Assembly: GCA_963781725.1 (NCBI GenBank)
Contig: CAWAGV010000001.1
Span: forward strand, 682,001 to 746,000
Source of the DNA: BOG-931 sp963781725
Lineage (GTDB): Bacteria > Pseudomonadota > Alphaproteobacteria > Rhizobiales > Xanthobacteraceae
Direction of reading: 5' to 3'
Length of the DNA: 64,000 nucleotides
The notes under the pieces were generated by a model. That model was not told the origin of the DNA. It was given only the letters and a program-made list of their open reading frames with translations, and ran no database searches. Below, in pieces: positions 35,142-43,562 of the stretch. How positions within the stretch are numbered: the first letter of the stretch is position 1; every line of letters starts with the position of its first letter. Made by a program: the position numbers and the translations under genes.

Positions 35142-35264
35142 TGTTGTGTCTCCGTCCCTCATTTCATTTTGCGTCCGTGCAAAGCGGCGCGCGCCATCGT
35201 TAGCACAGTCGGGCTCGCCGTGCCCTCCCCCTGCGGCAATGACAACGCCGCGCCGCCGGTCCCG

Positions 35265-36152
35265 TCACGCCGCGACCGAAGCCGCGTAGTCGGCCTCGGC
35301 CCGCTCGGCAAACAAGCCGCGCTCGTGCAGCCAGTTCTGCGTCCTGGCGTAGACCGCCTCGCTGTAAGGCAGGAACACGATCCGCTCCCCGGTCGAGAAG
35401 CGGCGGATGTCGACGCTGTCCTTGTACCGGTCCGGAATCTCATTGCGATAATAGTGCCGGTATTTCTCCGGCTCGAAATCGAGATCCATCTGCGCGCGCT
35501 TCAGCCCATTCATGTATTTTTCGACGTCGGCCGGATCGACACCCGCGGGAAACATGAAGCCGATCATGAACGAGGTATCGGCAATCTTGCGGAAGCCGAG
35601 CTGATCGAGAACCTGATAGGTCAGGCCCCATGCGCTGGTCGCAGCCACATTGCGATCGACAGCGGCGTCCACTCTGGCCCAGATGGAGCCGACAAATTTG
35701 AGCGCGATCCGCTCGCGCGGCAAAAACAATTCGAGCGTCTGGATCGTGGTGAAGTGACTGCCGGAATGATAGCCGACCGCGATCTCGACACCGGCAAGGT
35801 CTTCCGGCTTTTTGATCGGCGAGTCCGGCGGCACCATGACTCCGCCGGGCGTGGCGACGTAGGACTTGCCCCACATCGTGCCGATGTGCTGGGTCGCGGC
35901 CTGGTTCACCGTCCAGTGACAGGCGCAGGAAATATCCGACTTCACGCCCTTGTTGCCGCCGCCCTGCTTGTAGGACTCGAAAGCGCCGGCCAGCAGATCG
36001 GGAATCTTGCCGGACGCGTCAAGCTGCTTTTGGCTCAGTGATGATGGACCGTAGCGGAACTCGTAATTGAGACCTTCGTCGCGGAAGTAGCTCTTCTCGT
36101 GCGCAATCCACTCCTGAAGCCGGCCGTGCGGCTGGATCGTGAACGTTCCCAT
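35265..36152 (-). CDS. Solute-binding-like protein (4,5-dihydroxyphthalate decarboxylase / SsuA-like fold)
   Basis: A 295-residue protein without a signal peptide. It begins MGTFTIQPHGRLQEWIAHEK and reads GLNYEFRYGPSSLSQKQLD, then KPEDLAGVEIAVGYHSGSH near residue 110, the hinge segment of NMT1-type binding proteins. The ATG at 36152 is preferred; the open frame upstream has cysteine/arginine-rich noise. It is a relative of the gene at 6865. Location and ligand are unknown. Confidence 0.78.
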   Translation of the reverse strand: MGTFTIQPHGRLQEWIAHEKSYFRDEGLNYEFRYGPSSLSQKQLDASGKIPDLLAGAFESYKQGGGNKGVKSDISCACHWTVNQAATQHIGTMWGKSYVATPGGVMVPPDSPIKKPEDLAGVEIAVGYHSGSHFTTIQTLELFLPRERIALKFVGSIWARVDAAVDRNVAATSAWGLTYQVLDQLGFRKIADTSFMIGFMFPAGVDPADVEKYMNGLKRAQMDLDFEPEKYRHYYRNEIPDRYKDSVDIRRFSTGERIVFLPYSEAVYARTQNWLHERGLFAERAEADYAASVAA

Positions 36153-36492
36153 TACCGTTTCCTCGTCCCGATATTCGCCCCCGCCGGCGCAGCACGATGA
36201 CCGACAGCGCCGCGGATTGTACGCATGGCCCCGCGGTTCCACTACGCCCCGCGCCGCGGCTCATGACCTCAGCCTGCTCCGACACTTAGCACTACCCGCA
36301 TATGACGTTCTGCTGACGCGGCATCGAGAAAACGTGAATAATCTGATTAACTTAGTGCGGCGCACCAGGCGTTTACCGGTTGACTTTCAGCCGTTCGAAC
36401 CTATGTTCCGGGGCAACTGAGGCAGATTCGGCCGCCCTGCGCCCTCCCCTTCAGTGTTCCTTTTTCATCATCGCGGGTGGCCTTGAGGGTTC
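36153..36492. other. 340-base intergenic region before the RNA helicase gene
   Basis: No gene is seen. An AT-richer segment (about 36320-36360, with AATAATCTGATTAACTTAG) precedes a possible sigma-70 promoter for the helicase. The last bases hold GGCCTTGAGGGTTC before its ATG. Confidence 0.45.
36380..36407 (+). promoter_or_regulatory. Possible sigma-70 promoter for the rhlE-like gene
   Basis: TTGACT (36380-36385) and TATGTT (36402-36407) are separated by 16 bases and lie about 85 bases before the helicase ATG. The -35 matches consensus at five positions and the -10 at four. This is based on eye-matching only. Confidence 0.35.
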
Positions 36493-37968
36493 ATGTCGTT
36501 TTCCAATCTCGGCTTGTCCGAAAAAGTTATCTCCGCCGTTGCATCGGCTGGTTACAAAACTCCCACTCCCATTCAAGAACAGGCGATTCCTCACGTGCTC
36601 GCACGGCGTGATGTGCTTGGCATCGCGCAAACCGGCACCGGCAAGACCGCAGCCTTCACGCTGCCGATGCTGACCATGCTGGAGCAAGGCCGGGCGCGAG
36701 CGCGGATGCCGCGCACGCTCATTCTCGAACCGACCCGCGAACTGGCGGCGCAAGTCGAGGAAAGCTTCGTCAAATACGGCGCCAACCATAAGCTCAATGT
36801 CGCGCTGATCATCGGCGGCGTCTCGTTCGACGATCAGGACGCGAAATTGATGCGCGGCGTCGACGTGCTGATCGCCACCCCCGGCCGCCTGCTCGACCAT
36901 TTCGAGCGCGGCCGCCTGCTGCTGACCGGCGTCGAGCTTCTCGTCATCGACGAAGCCGACCGCATGCTCGACATGGGCTTCATCCCCGACATCGAGCGCA
37001 TCTGCAAGCTGGTGCCGTTCACCCGGCAGACGCTGTTCTTCACGGCGACCATGCCGGCGGAGATCCGGCGCATCACCGAGCAGTTCCTGCACAATCCGGT
37101 GCGCGTCGAGGTCTCCAAGCCCGCCACGACGCTTGCGACCACCACCCAGCTCCTGGTCCGCGCCGGCCGTGAATCCTTCGAGAAGCGCGATACGCTGCGC
37201 CAGCTGATCCGCTCCGCCGAAGGCATGAAGAACGCCATCGTTTTCTGCAATCGCAAGCGCGATGTCGCGACGCTGCACCGCTCGCTGTTGCGTCATGGTT
37301 TCTCGGTCCAGGCACTGCATGGCGACATGGACCAGCCCGCGCGCATGGCGGCGCTCGAACAGTTCCGCAAGGGCGAAGTCACGCTGCTGGTGGCGTCAGA
37401 CGTCGCCGCCCGCGGCCTCGATATTCCCGATGTCAGCCACGTCTATAATTTCGACGTCCCGGTCCACCCCGACGACTACGTCCACCGCATCGGCCGCACC
37501 GGCCGCGCCGGACGCTCCGGCCAAGCCATCACCCTCGTCGCCGGATCGAACGACGCCAAGGCCGTTGCCGCGATCGAGAAGCTGACCAGCCAGACCATTC
37601 CGTACATGGATAAGGCCCCGGACGGCCGCGCCGCGAATGACGAACTCCCCGTTGAGTCCGCGCGATCGCAGCAATCACGGCGCGAACCGAATCGCCGCCG
37701 CCAAAAAAGCCGGCAAGAAAACCGCCAAGAAAATCACCAAGAACACCATCAAGAAAAACGACAAGAACAACATCAGGAAAAACGGCCGCAAGCACGCCGC
37801 CCGGCGCAGCAACCGCACGAACAACCGCGGCAGCAGCAGCGCGCTGCTCCCGTTGCCCGCATCGATGAAGCGCGCGCACGCCGCGCTCCGCAACCGCCGC
37901 ACAACGACGACGGCGATGCGTCGCATTTGCCGGCGTTTCTGTTACGCCCGTCCACCCTCAAGGCCTGA
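36493..37968 (+). CDS. DEAD-box RNA helicase (RhlE-like)
   Basis: An ATP-dependent RNA helicase of 491 residues. Motifs in order: Q motif (TPIQEQAIPHVL), AQTGTGKT, PTRELAAQ, VIDEADRMLDMGF, FFTATMP, then ARGLDIPDVSHV and HRIGRTGRAGR. The core ends near residue 375. The tail (about 380-480) is glutamine/arginine rich with QEN/QEH-type repeats and ends DASHLPAFLLRP, a typical RhlE-group end in Rhizobiales. Between about 37637 and 37870 the plus-two frame is lysine-rich with much higher GC at third positions, so the tail may have changed frame. Confidence 0.93.
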   Translation: MSFSNLGLSEKVISAVASAGYKTPTPIQEQAIPHVLARRDVLGIAQTGTGKTAAFTLPMLTMLEQGRARARMPRTLILEPTRELAAQVEESFVKYGANHKLNVALIIGGVSFDDQDAKLMRGVDVLIATPGRLLDHFERGRLLLTGVELLVIDEADRMLDMGFIPDIERICKLVPFTRQTLFFTATMPAEIRRITEQFLHNPVRVEVSKPATTLATTTQLLVRAGRESFEKRDTLRQLIRSAEGMKNAIVFCNRKRDVATLHRSLLRHGFSVQALHGDMDQPARMAALEQFRKGEVTLLVASDVAARGLDIPDVSHVYNFDVPVHPDDYVHRIGRTGRAGRSGQAITLVAGSNDAKAVAAIEKLTSQTIPYMDKAPDGRAANDELPVESARSQQSRREPNRRRQKSRQENRQENHQEHHQEKRQEQHQEKRPQARRPAQQPHEQPRQQQRAAPVARIDEARARRAPQPPHNDDGDASHLPAFLLRPSTLKA

Positions 37969-38204
37969 TGCTGCAAGCGCTGACGCGCTTCAAGAACTCG
38001 CGCGCTTCAACATCTGTCGCTGCAAGGCCTGCCTGGACCTTGCGATGTTTTTAAGCACTTTTCCATGTCAGGTTTTTCCCTGCAAATAACCATATTTAAC
38101 CTCTCCTTCATCGCCAACCACTAGCGTTCCGGTGGGAATTGCGTCGGCGACTGCCCTTCAAAACTTCGGAAATTCTGGCAGTGCAATCTGAGAGGACACT
38201 GGAC

Positions 38205-39269
38205 GTGCCCCGCGACGAGCACGAAAGAACCATTGCGTTCGCTGAAATTGCGCTCGGCCAAATTCGCGCCCTCGGTCAGTCCGCGTCGCCCCGCAATTAC
38301 GAAATCTGGTACAACTACGCGACGGGCTACAACCCCGAGCTCAACCGGATCATCAATCAGACTCTCGAAGAGAAGGGCTCGCTTGCGGACGCGGATATCG
38401 AGCAGATCTTCAGCTCCTTTATCGCACCGGGCAGGGTCAGCGACCGCATCGACGCCGTCAACGGCCGCATGCTCGACGAGGTCGCGCAGGTCATCGAGAC
38501 CATCACCTCAGCCGCCGGGACCGCGACGACGTATTCGCAAAATCTTGCCGACGCCAAACAGCGCTTGTCCGGCGTGCCGGATGGCGAAGGCTTGCGCAGC
38601 ATCGTCGAACGCCTGGTCGCCGGCACCAGGGAGATGGAAGCCAACAACAGGAAACTCGAGACCGGCCTTTCCGCATCGAAGCGGGAAATCGAGCAGTTGC
38701 AGCACAGCCTGCAGGCGGTGCAGACCGAAAGCATGACCGATCCGCTGACCACGCTGGCGAACCGCAAGTTCTTCGATCATTCGCTCGCCAGGGCCCTGAC
38801 CGACGCCACGCACGGCAACGAGTCGCTGTCGCTGTTGATGTGCGATGTCGATCACTTCAAGAATTTCAACGACACCTACGGCCATCTGACCGGAGACCAG
38901 GTGCTGCGTCTGGTGGCGCAGTCGGTCAAGAACAACGTCAAAGGCAAGGACGTCGCGGCGCGTTACGGCGGCGAGGAATTCGTCGTCGCTCTGCCGAACA
39001 CAACGCTGCAATCGGCCATCACGGTCGCCGAGCACATCCGCCGCGCGGTCATGACCAAAGAGCTGGTGAAACGCTCGACCGGCGAGAAGCTCGGCCGCGT
39101 CACCATTTCGATCGGCGCCGCCGCGCTGCATCCGAACGACACGGCGCTGACGCTGATCGAACGGGCCGACCAGTGCCTCTATGCCGCAAAACGCAGCGGC
39201 CGCAACCGCGTGATCTGCGAGACCGATCCCGAGGCCGACGGCGCGCTCAAGGCGGCGCGCGTCGCGTAA
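38205..39269 (+). CDS. GGDEF-domain diguanylate cyclase
   Basis: Makes cyclic di-GMP from GTP. The N-terminal 150 residues (ERTIAFAEIALGQIRALGQ, PRNYEIWYNYATGYNP) form a helical regulatory region found in Rhizobiales cyclases. A coiled segment follows (NNRKLETGLSASKREIEQLQ), then the GGDEF domain from MTDPLTTLANRKFFD to the C-terminus with the active site YGGEEF. The inhibitory I-site RxxD is replaced by KGKD. It has no membrane helix. The GTG at 38205 is chosen because AGAGGA lies about 7 bases upstream; the frame opens further at 38139. Confidence 0.92.
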   Translation: MPRDEHERTIAFAEIALGQIRALGQSASPRNYEIWYNYATGYNPELNRIINQTLEEKGSLADADIEQIFSSFIAPGRVSDRIDAVNGRMLDEVAQVIETITSAAGTATTYSQNLADAKQRLSGVPDGEGLRSIVERLVAGTREMEANNRKLETGLSASKREIEQLQHSLQAVQTESMTDPLTTLANRKFFDHSLARALTDATHGNESLSLLMCDVDHFKNFNDTYGHLTGDQVLRLVAQSVKNNVKGKDVAARYGGEEFVVALPNTTLQSAITVAEHIRRAVMTKELVKRSTGEKLGRVTISIGAAALHPNDTALTLIERADQCLYAAKRSGRNRVICETDPEADGALKAARVA

Positions 39270-39318
39270 AACCTCCGCGATTGCCGTTGCACAGACCATG
39301 GCCTAGAACGCCGGGGTC

Positions 39319-40536
39319 ATGATTTCCCAGCATCCCGTTGTCATTGCCGGCGGCGGCCCGGTCGGCGTCATCGCCGCCCTCGCGCTGGCGCGGCAAGGCC
39401 TTGCGGTGCAGGTGTTCGAAGCCGAGCCGCACGTCAACGACAATCCGCGCGCCGCGACGACGCACGCGGCGACGCTCGAAATCCTCGACCGGCTCGGGCT
39501 GGTCGAGGAGGTGACCCGGCGCGGCCTGGTCGAGCCGAAGTTTCGCATCTGGAACCGCGAACCGCGGCAATTGATCGTCGAGTTCGATTTTAGCGTGCTG
39601 AAAAACGACACGCCATATCCGTATGTCGTGCAGTGCGAACAGCACAAGCTGGCCAATATGACGATCGAGCGGCTGCGGCAATTCCCCCACGCCGCGGTCG
39701 AATTCAACGCGCGGGTCGCCGGCTTCACGCAAACCGCGGATCGCGTCGATGTCGCCGTCGAGACTGCGGCCGGCACGCGCACGGTGACCGCGGCCTATCT
39801 GATCGGCTGCGACGGCGGCCGCTCCACCGTGCGCAAGGCGCTCGACATCGCCTTCGAGGGCTATACTCATCCGGAGCGGTTCCTGGTTCTGACCACGCCG
39901 TTTTCATTCGACACGACCTATGCGGAATGTTCGCGCAACTATTTCGCCGACGCCAACGAATGGTGCGCGCTGTTCAAGGTGACCGGCGATGACGGCGAAG
40001 GCCTGTGGCGCGTGCTGTTTCCGACCCGGCTCGGCGAAACCGACGCGCAGGCGCTCGACGAAACATCGGTGCAGCAAAGATTGCAGAACTTCTTCCCGAA
40101 GACCGGCGCCTATCCGGTGTTTCACCGCAACATCTACAACGTCCATCAGCGGGTTGCGGCTGCGTTTAGCAACGGCCGCGTGTTCCTCGCCGGCAACTCC
40201 GCGCACGTCAACAACCCGCTCGGCGGCCTGGGATTGAACTTCGGCATCCACGATGCCGTGGAACTCGCCGACCTGCTCGGCAAGGTCATGCGCGGCGAAG
40301 CGCCGGAAAGCGCACTCGACGGCTATGACCGGCGGCGCCGGCCGCTCAACGTCGAATACGTTCAGCAGCAGACCATCGCCAACAAGAAGCGTCTCGAAGA
40401 GAAGGATGAGGCCGTGCGCGCGCGCAACAATGCCGCGCTGCAGGCGACTGCCGCCGATCCGGCCGCGCACCGCGCTTATCTGTTGCGGGCGTCGCTGCTC
40501 GACAGCGTGCGCAAGGCCCACCTCACTCCGGCTTGA
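39319..40536 (+). CDS. FAD-dependent monooxygenase (aromatic-ring hydroxylase family)
   Basis: A flavoprotein hydroxylase of 405 residues. The FAD-binding GxGxxG is GGGPVG near residue 11, the second motif is CDGGRST near 157, and the third motif is FLAGNSAHVNNPLGGLGLN near 292, where GN replaces the usual GD. Related enzymes hydroxylate phenols, benzoates or ubiquinone precursors. It overlaps the convergent Bug gene by 14 bases. The substrate is unknown, but catabolism fits the surrounding genes. Confidence 0.9.
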   Translation: MISQHPVVIAGGGPVGVIAALALARQGLAVQVFEAEPHVNDNPRAATTHAATLEILDRLGLVEEVTRRGLVEPKFRIWNREPRQLIVEFDFSVLKNDTPYPYVVQCEQHKLANMTIERLRQFPHAAVEFNARVAGFTQTADRVDVAVETAAGTRTVTAAYLIGCDGGRSTVRKALDIAFEGYTHPERFLVLTTPFSFDTTYAECSRNYFADANEWCALFKVTGDDGEGLWRVLFPTRLGETDAQALDETSVQQRLQNFFPKTGAYPVFHRNIYNVHQRVAAAFSNGRVFLAGNSAHVNNPLGGLGLNFGIHDAVELADLLGKVMRGEAPESALDGYDRRRRPLNVEYVQQQTIANKKRLEEKDEAVRARNNAALQATAADPAAHRAYLLRASLLDSVRKAHLTPA

Positions 40537-41506
40537 TGCCGGCGGCTTTGATGATCGGCCAACGCGCCTCGATTTCGGCTTTCTGAAAAGCCGCCAGCGC
40601 CTGCGGTGTTTGTTGTGCGGCCGGGAACACGTCCTGACCCAGATCGACCAGCCGCGCGCGTGTCGCGGGATCGGCAAGGGCCGCTTTCACCGCGGTATCG
40701 AGCGTGGCGACGATTTCGGCGGCCGTGCCCTTCGGCGCGAACAGCGCGTGCCAGTTCGATTGATAAAACCCCGGCAAACCCGCTTCGTCCACCGTAGGGA
40801 TGTCCGGAGCGCCGGCCAGCCGGCTCTTTGCCGTGACGGCAAAGGCCTTGATCGTTCCGGCACGGATCTGCGGCAGCGCATTGGCAGGCAGGCTCATCGC
40901 AAAGTCGATATGGCCCGCGACGATATCCTGAATGACCGGACCGAGGCCGCGATAGGGAATGAGTTGAAAGCGCGTGCCGGTCGCCTGTTTGAAGAATATC
41001 GCGATGACGTCGGCGTTGCTGCCGACGCCCGCGGTACCGAGCAGCGCCTTGTCCGGGTTGGCTTTCAGCCAGCCGATCAATTCGCCCAGGCTATTCGCCG
41101 GAAAATCCTTCCTCGCCACGATGACCGCCAACTCGCTGACCAGCGGCGAGATCGGCGCGAAGTCGTTCGCCACATCGTATTTCAGCGGATAGATCGCGCC
41201 GTTGACGACATGCGTTACGGAATTTCCGAGACCGATCGTGTAGCCGTCAGCCGCCGCGCGGGCGACGCGCTCGGTGCCGAGATTGCCGGCAACGCCCGGG
41301 ACGTTTTCGATGACGACCGGCTGCCCGAGCGACGACCGCATGCCTTCGGCAACGATGCGGCCGATCGTGTCGGTCGGTCCGCCCGCCGGGAATGGAACGA
41401 TCATGGTTATCGGCCGGGAGGGATAAGCCGCGGCATCGGCGCGGCTCAAGCACGACGTCGCCGCCAATGCCGCCAGCGAACTCAGCAAGGCCCTGCGGGT
41501 GCACAT
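40523..41506 (-). CDS. Bug/TctC-family substrate-binding protein
   Basis: A binding protein of 327 residues with a signal peptide (RALLSSLAALAATSCLSRADA). Motifs are YPSRPITMIVPFPAGGPTD, VVIENVPGVAGNLGTERV and LIPYRGLGPVIQDIVAGHI. It is divergent from a LysR-type gene whose start lies 132 bases away, the usual sign of control by that regulator. No membrane partner genes adjoin it. Confidence 0.94.
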   Translation of the reverse strand: MCTRRALLSSLAALAATSCLSRADAAAYPSRPITMIVPFPAGGPTDTIGRIVAEGMRSSLGQPVVIENVPGVAGNLGTERVARAAADGYTIGLGNSVTHVVNGAIYPLKYDVANDFAPISPLVSELAVIVARKDFPANSLGELIGWLKANPDKALLGTAGVGSNADVIAIFFKQATGTRFQLIPYRGLGPVIQDIVAGHIDFAMSLPANALPQIRAGTIKAFAVTAKSRLAGAPDIPTVDEAGLPGFYQSNWHALFAPKGTAAEIVATLDTAVKAALADPATRARLVDLGQDVFPAAQQTPQALAAFQKAEIEARWPIIKAAGIKPE

Positions 41507-41593
41507 GATCCGGTGTCCTTTGCGTTGCGCCGTCCCGGATAACGTTCCAGCGAAGTCTGGCCCACGCGCAAATTCTAGGCCCGGCTTGCCTTT

Positions 41594-41637
41594 GGGAGAA
41601 TTCCCATTCTAACTCACATAAGATAGGAGTTCTCCTA
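41594..41637. promoter_or_regulatory. Two related dyads in front of the LysR gene, probable operator
   Basis: TGGGA-GAAT-TCCCA (41593-41606) and TAGGAG-TT-CTCCTA (41624-41637) are two inverted repeats with similar half sites (GGGAG / AGGAG). Their centres are 31 bases apart, about three helical turns. The second covers the LysR ribosome site AGGAG and touches its ATG, so binding there would repress the regulator itself. Both lie between the divergent Bug and LysR genes. Confidence 0.55.
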
Positions 41638-42650
41638 ATGCCTGCGAAAATCGACTGGGAAAGCCAGATCGGGCGGCGGCTGCGATTTCGCGACCTCCAT
41701 GTTTTTTTCACCGTCGCCAGGCTGGGCAGCATGGCCAAGGCGGCCTCGGAACTCGGCGTTTCCGCCCCCACTGTTTCCGAGGTCATTGCCGATCTCGAGC
41801 ACGGGCTTGGCGCCAAGCTCCTCGACCGAAGCTCGCGCGGCGTCGAGCCCACCGTGTACGGCCACGCTTTCCTCAAACGCGGTCTCTCGGCCTTCGACGA
41901 ACTGCGGCAAGGCATCCGCGATATCGAATTCCTGTCGGATCCGACCGTGGGCCGGATCTGGATCGGCTCGCCGGAGTCAATTTCGGCGGGATTCCCCAGT
42001 TCTTTCGGCAATTCTCCGAGCGCTATCCGAATATCGTTCTCGAAATCGATGCCGGGTTTTCGCACACGATGTTGCAGCGGCTGGTCGACCGCAGTCTCGA
42101 CCTGGTGATGGCGCGCGATCTCCGCGATACCACTCCCGGCGACCGCGGCATCGACTTCGGCAGGATCGGCGACCAATTCAACGTCGAGGTCTTGTTCAAC
42201 GACGAACTGGTGGTGGTTGCCGGAGCGTCAAGCCGATGGGCGCGCCGCCGCAAGATCGACCTCGCCGATCTTGCCGGCGAGCCGTGGATCCTGAGCGGGC
42301 CGGAAAGCTGGAATCACCAGGTGGTCGCCGAAGCGTTCGCGGCGTGCGGCATCGGCATGCCGAAGGTCAGAATGCAGACCTTTTCCATTCACTTGCGCAT
42401 CAACCTGGTGGAAAGCGGCAACTTCATCGCGACATTGCCGAAGTCATCGTTGCAGCTCTACGGCGACCGCTTTTCCCTGAAAGCGTTGCCGGTCGCGTTG
42501 CCGGTGCGGCCATGGCCAGTGGCGGTCGTCACCTTGCGCAACCGGACGCTCAGTCCGGTGGTCGCGCTTTTCATCGAGCAACTGCGAACTTTCGCGAAGG
42601 CGTTGAACAGCACAGCCGATCGGCTGCCCGCCCGGCACCCCCGGCGCTAG
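41638..42650 (+). pseudogene. LysR-family transcriptional regulator, frameshifted
   Basis: The frame from 41638 gives the helix-turn-helix domain (RLRFRDLHVFFTVARLGSMAKAASELGVS in pieces) and the linker helix, then turns to nonsense after ISAGF and stops at 42108. The second frame continues correctly as PQFFRQFSERYPNIVLEIDA and runs through the effector domain to 42650. The break is at 41989-41998, in GGATTCCCCAG. One more C in the C-run would restore GGF-P-Q and one continuous protein of about 337 residues. It is either a pseudogene, a slippage site or a sequencing error. Confidence 0.85.
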
Positions 42651-43012
42651 GCGCTCGCCGGCTCGATCTGCACCAACTCGCCGCAGCCGCAGGCCGCGGT
42701 CTGGTTCGGATTGTTGAAGGTGAACTGGGCGGAGAGCTTTTCGATCTTGTAGTCCATCTCGGTGCCGAGCAGGAACAGCACCGCCTTCGGATCGACCAGG
42801 ATGCGGACGCCCTTGTCCTCGATCACTTCGTCAAGCGGATTGGTCTTCTCGGCGTATTCCATGAAGTAACTCATGCCGGCGCAGCCGCCGTTCTTGACGC
42901 CGACGCGGATCGCCGCGATCGGGTGGTCGGAATTCGCCATCACCGCCTTGATGCGGTCGGCAGCGGCTTCAGTGAGCCGCATCACCTGGGGTCTCGGCCG
43001 CGCAGTGGCCAT
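42647..43012 (-). CDS. sufA: HesB/IscA-family iron-sulfur carrier (SufA-like)
   Basis: An A-type carrier of 121 residues which passes iron-sulfur clusters to target enzymes. The three cluster cysteines are visible: NGGCAGMSY near residue 44 and ACGCGE near 108. It begins with a short charged leader and LTEAAADRIKAVMA. It is the last gene of the suf operon, 136 bases after sufT, and it overlaps the end of the LysR pseudogene by 4 bases. Confidence 0.92.
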   Translation of the reverse strand: MATARPRPQVMRLTEAAADRIKAVMANSDHPIAAIRVGVKNGGCAGMSYFMEYAEKTNPLDEVIEDKGVRILVDPKAVLFLLGTEMDYKIEKLSAQFTFNNPNQTAACGCGELVQIEPASA

Positions 43013-43148
43013 GCTTCAATCTCCCGCCGTCACTTGCGACTTTTAACAAGTCGAATTTATCAACGGCCTCAGTCACATCATGTAATGCCGCGCAGCGGTG
43101 CGCGCAACGCCCGCATCCTCCGAAGCTCGCAGAGCGAGCGCAGGAGGG

Positions 43149-43562
43149 TCACCACATATTCAGCACAGTGCGTGCCTCGTCCGACATCCGGCTCGGATCC
43201 CACGGCGGATCCCACACGATATTGACCTTGGCTTCGCGCACGCCGGACACGCCGGCGACGGCATTTTCGACTTGCCCCGGCAATTCGCCCGCCGCCGGGC
43301 AATTCGGCGTCGTCAGCGTCATGTCGATATGGACCATGCGATCGTCGTCGACATCGACCTTGTAGATCAGCCCGAGTTCGTAGATGTCCGCCGGGATTTC
43401 CGGGTCAAAGACGGTCTTCAGCGCGCCGACGATATCGTCGGTCAGCCGCGACATTTCCTCGGCCGGAATGTTGGACGGCTTCTCGCCGGTCGCCGCGGGC
43501 GCGGGAACGGCCGATGCGGTTTCGGGCTTGATGGCGTCAGCAGCTTTGATTTCGTCACTCAT
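43149..43562 (-). CDS. sufT: SUF assembly protein of the MIP18/DUF59 family (SufT-like)
   Basis: A 137-residue protein with an alanine/proline-rich leader of about 45 residues and then the DUF59 domain: KTVFDPEIPADIYELGLIYKV in pieces, MTLTTPNCPAAGEL with the conserved cysteine, and VNIVWDPPWDPSRMS. Members aid maturation of iron-sulfur proteins. Its ATG overlaps the sufS stop by 4 bases, so the two are translationally coupled. Confidence 0.9.
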   Translation of the reverse strand: MSDEIKAADAIKPETASAVPAPAATGEKPSNIPAEEMSRLTDDIVGALKTVFDPEIPADIYELGLIYKVDVDDDRMVHIDMTLTTPNCPAAGELPGQVENAVAGVSGVREAKVNIVWDPPWDPSRMSDEARTVLNMW

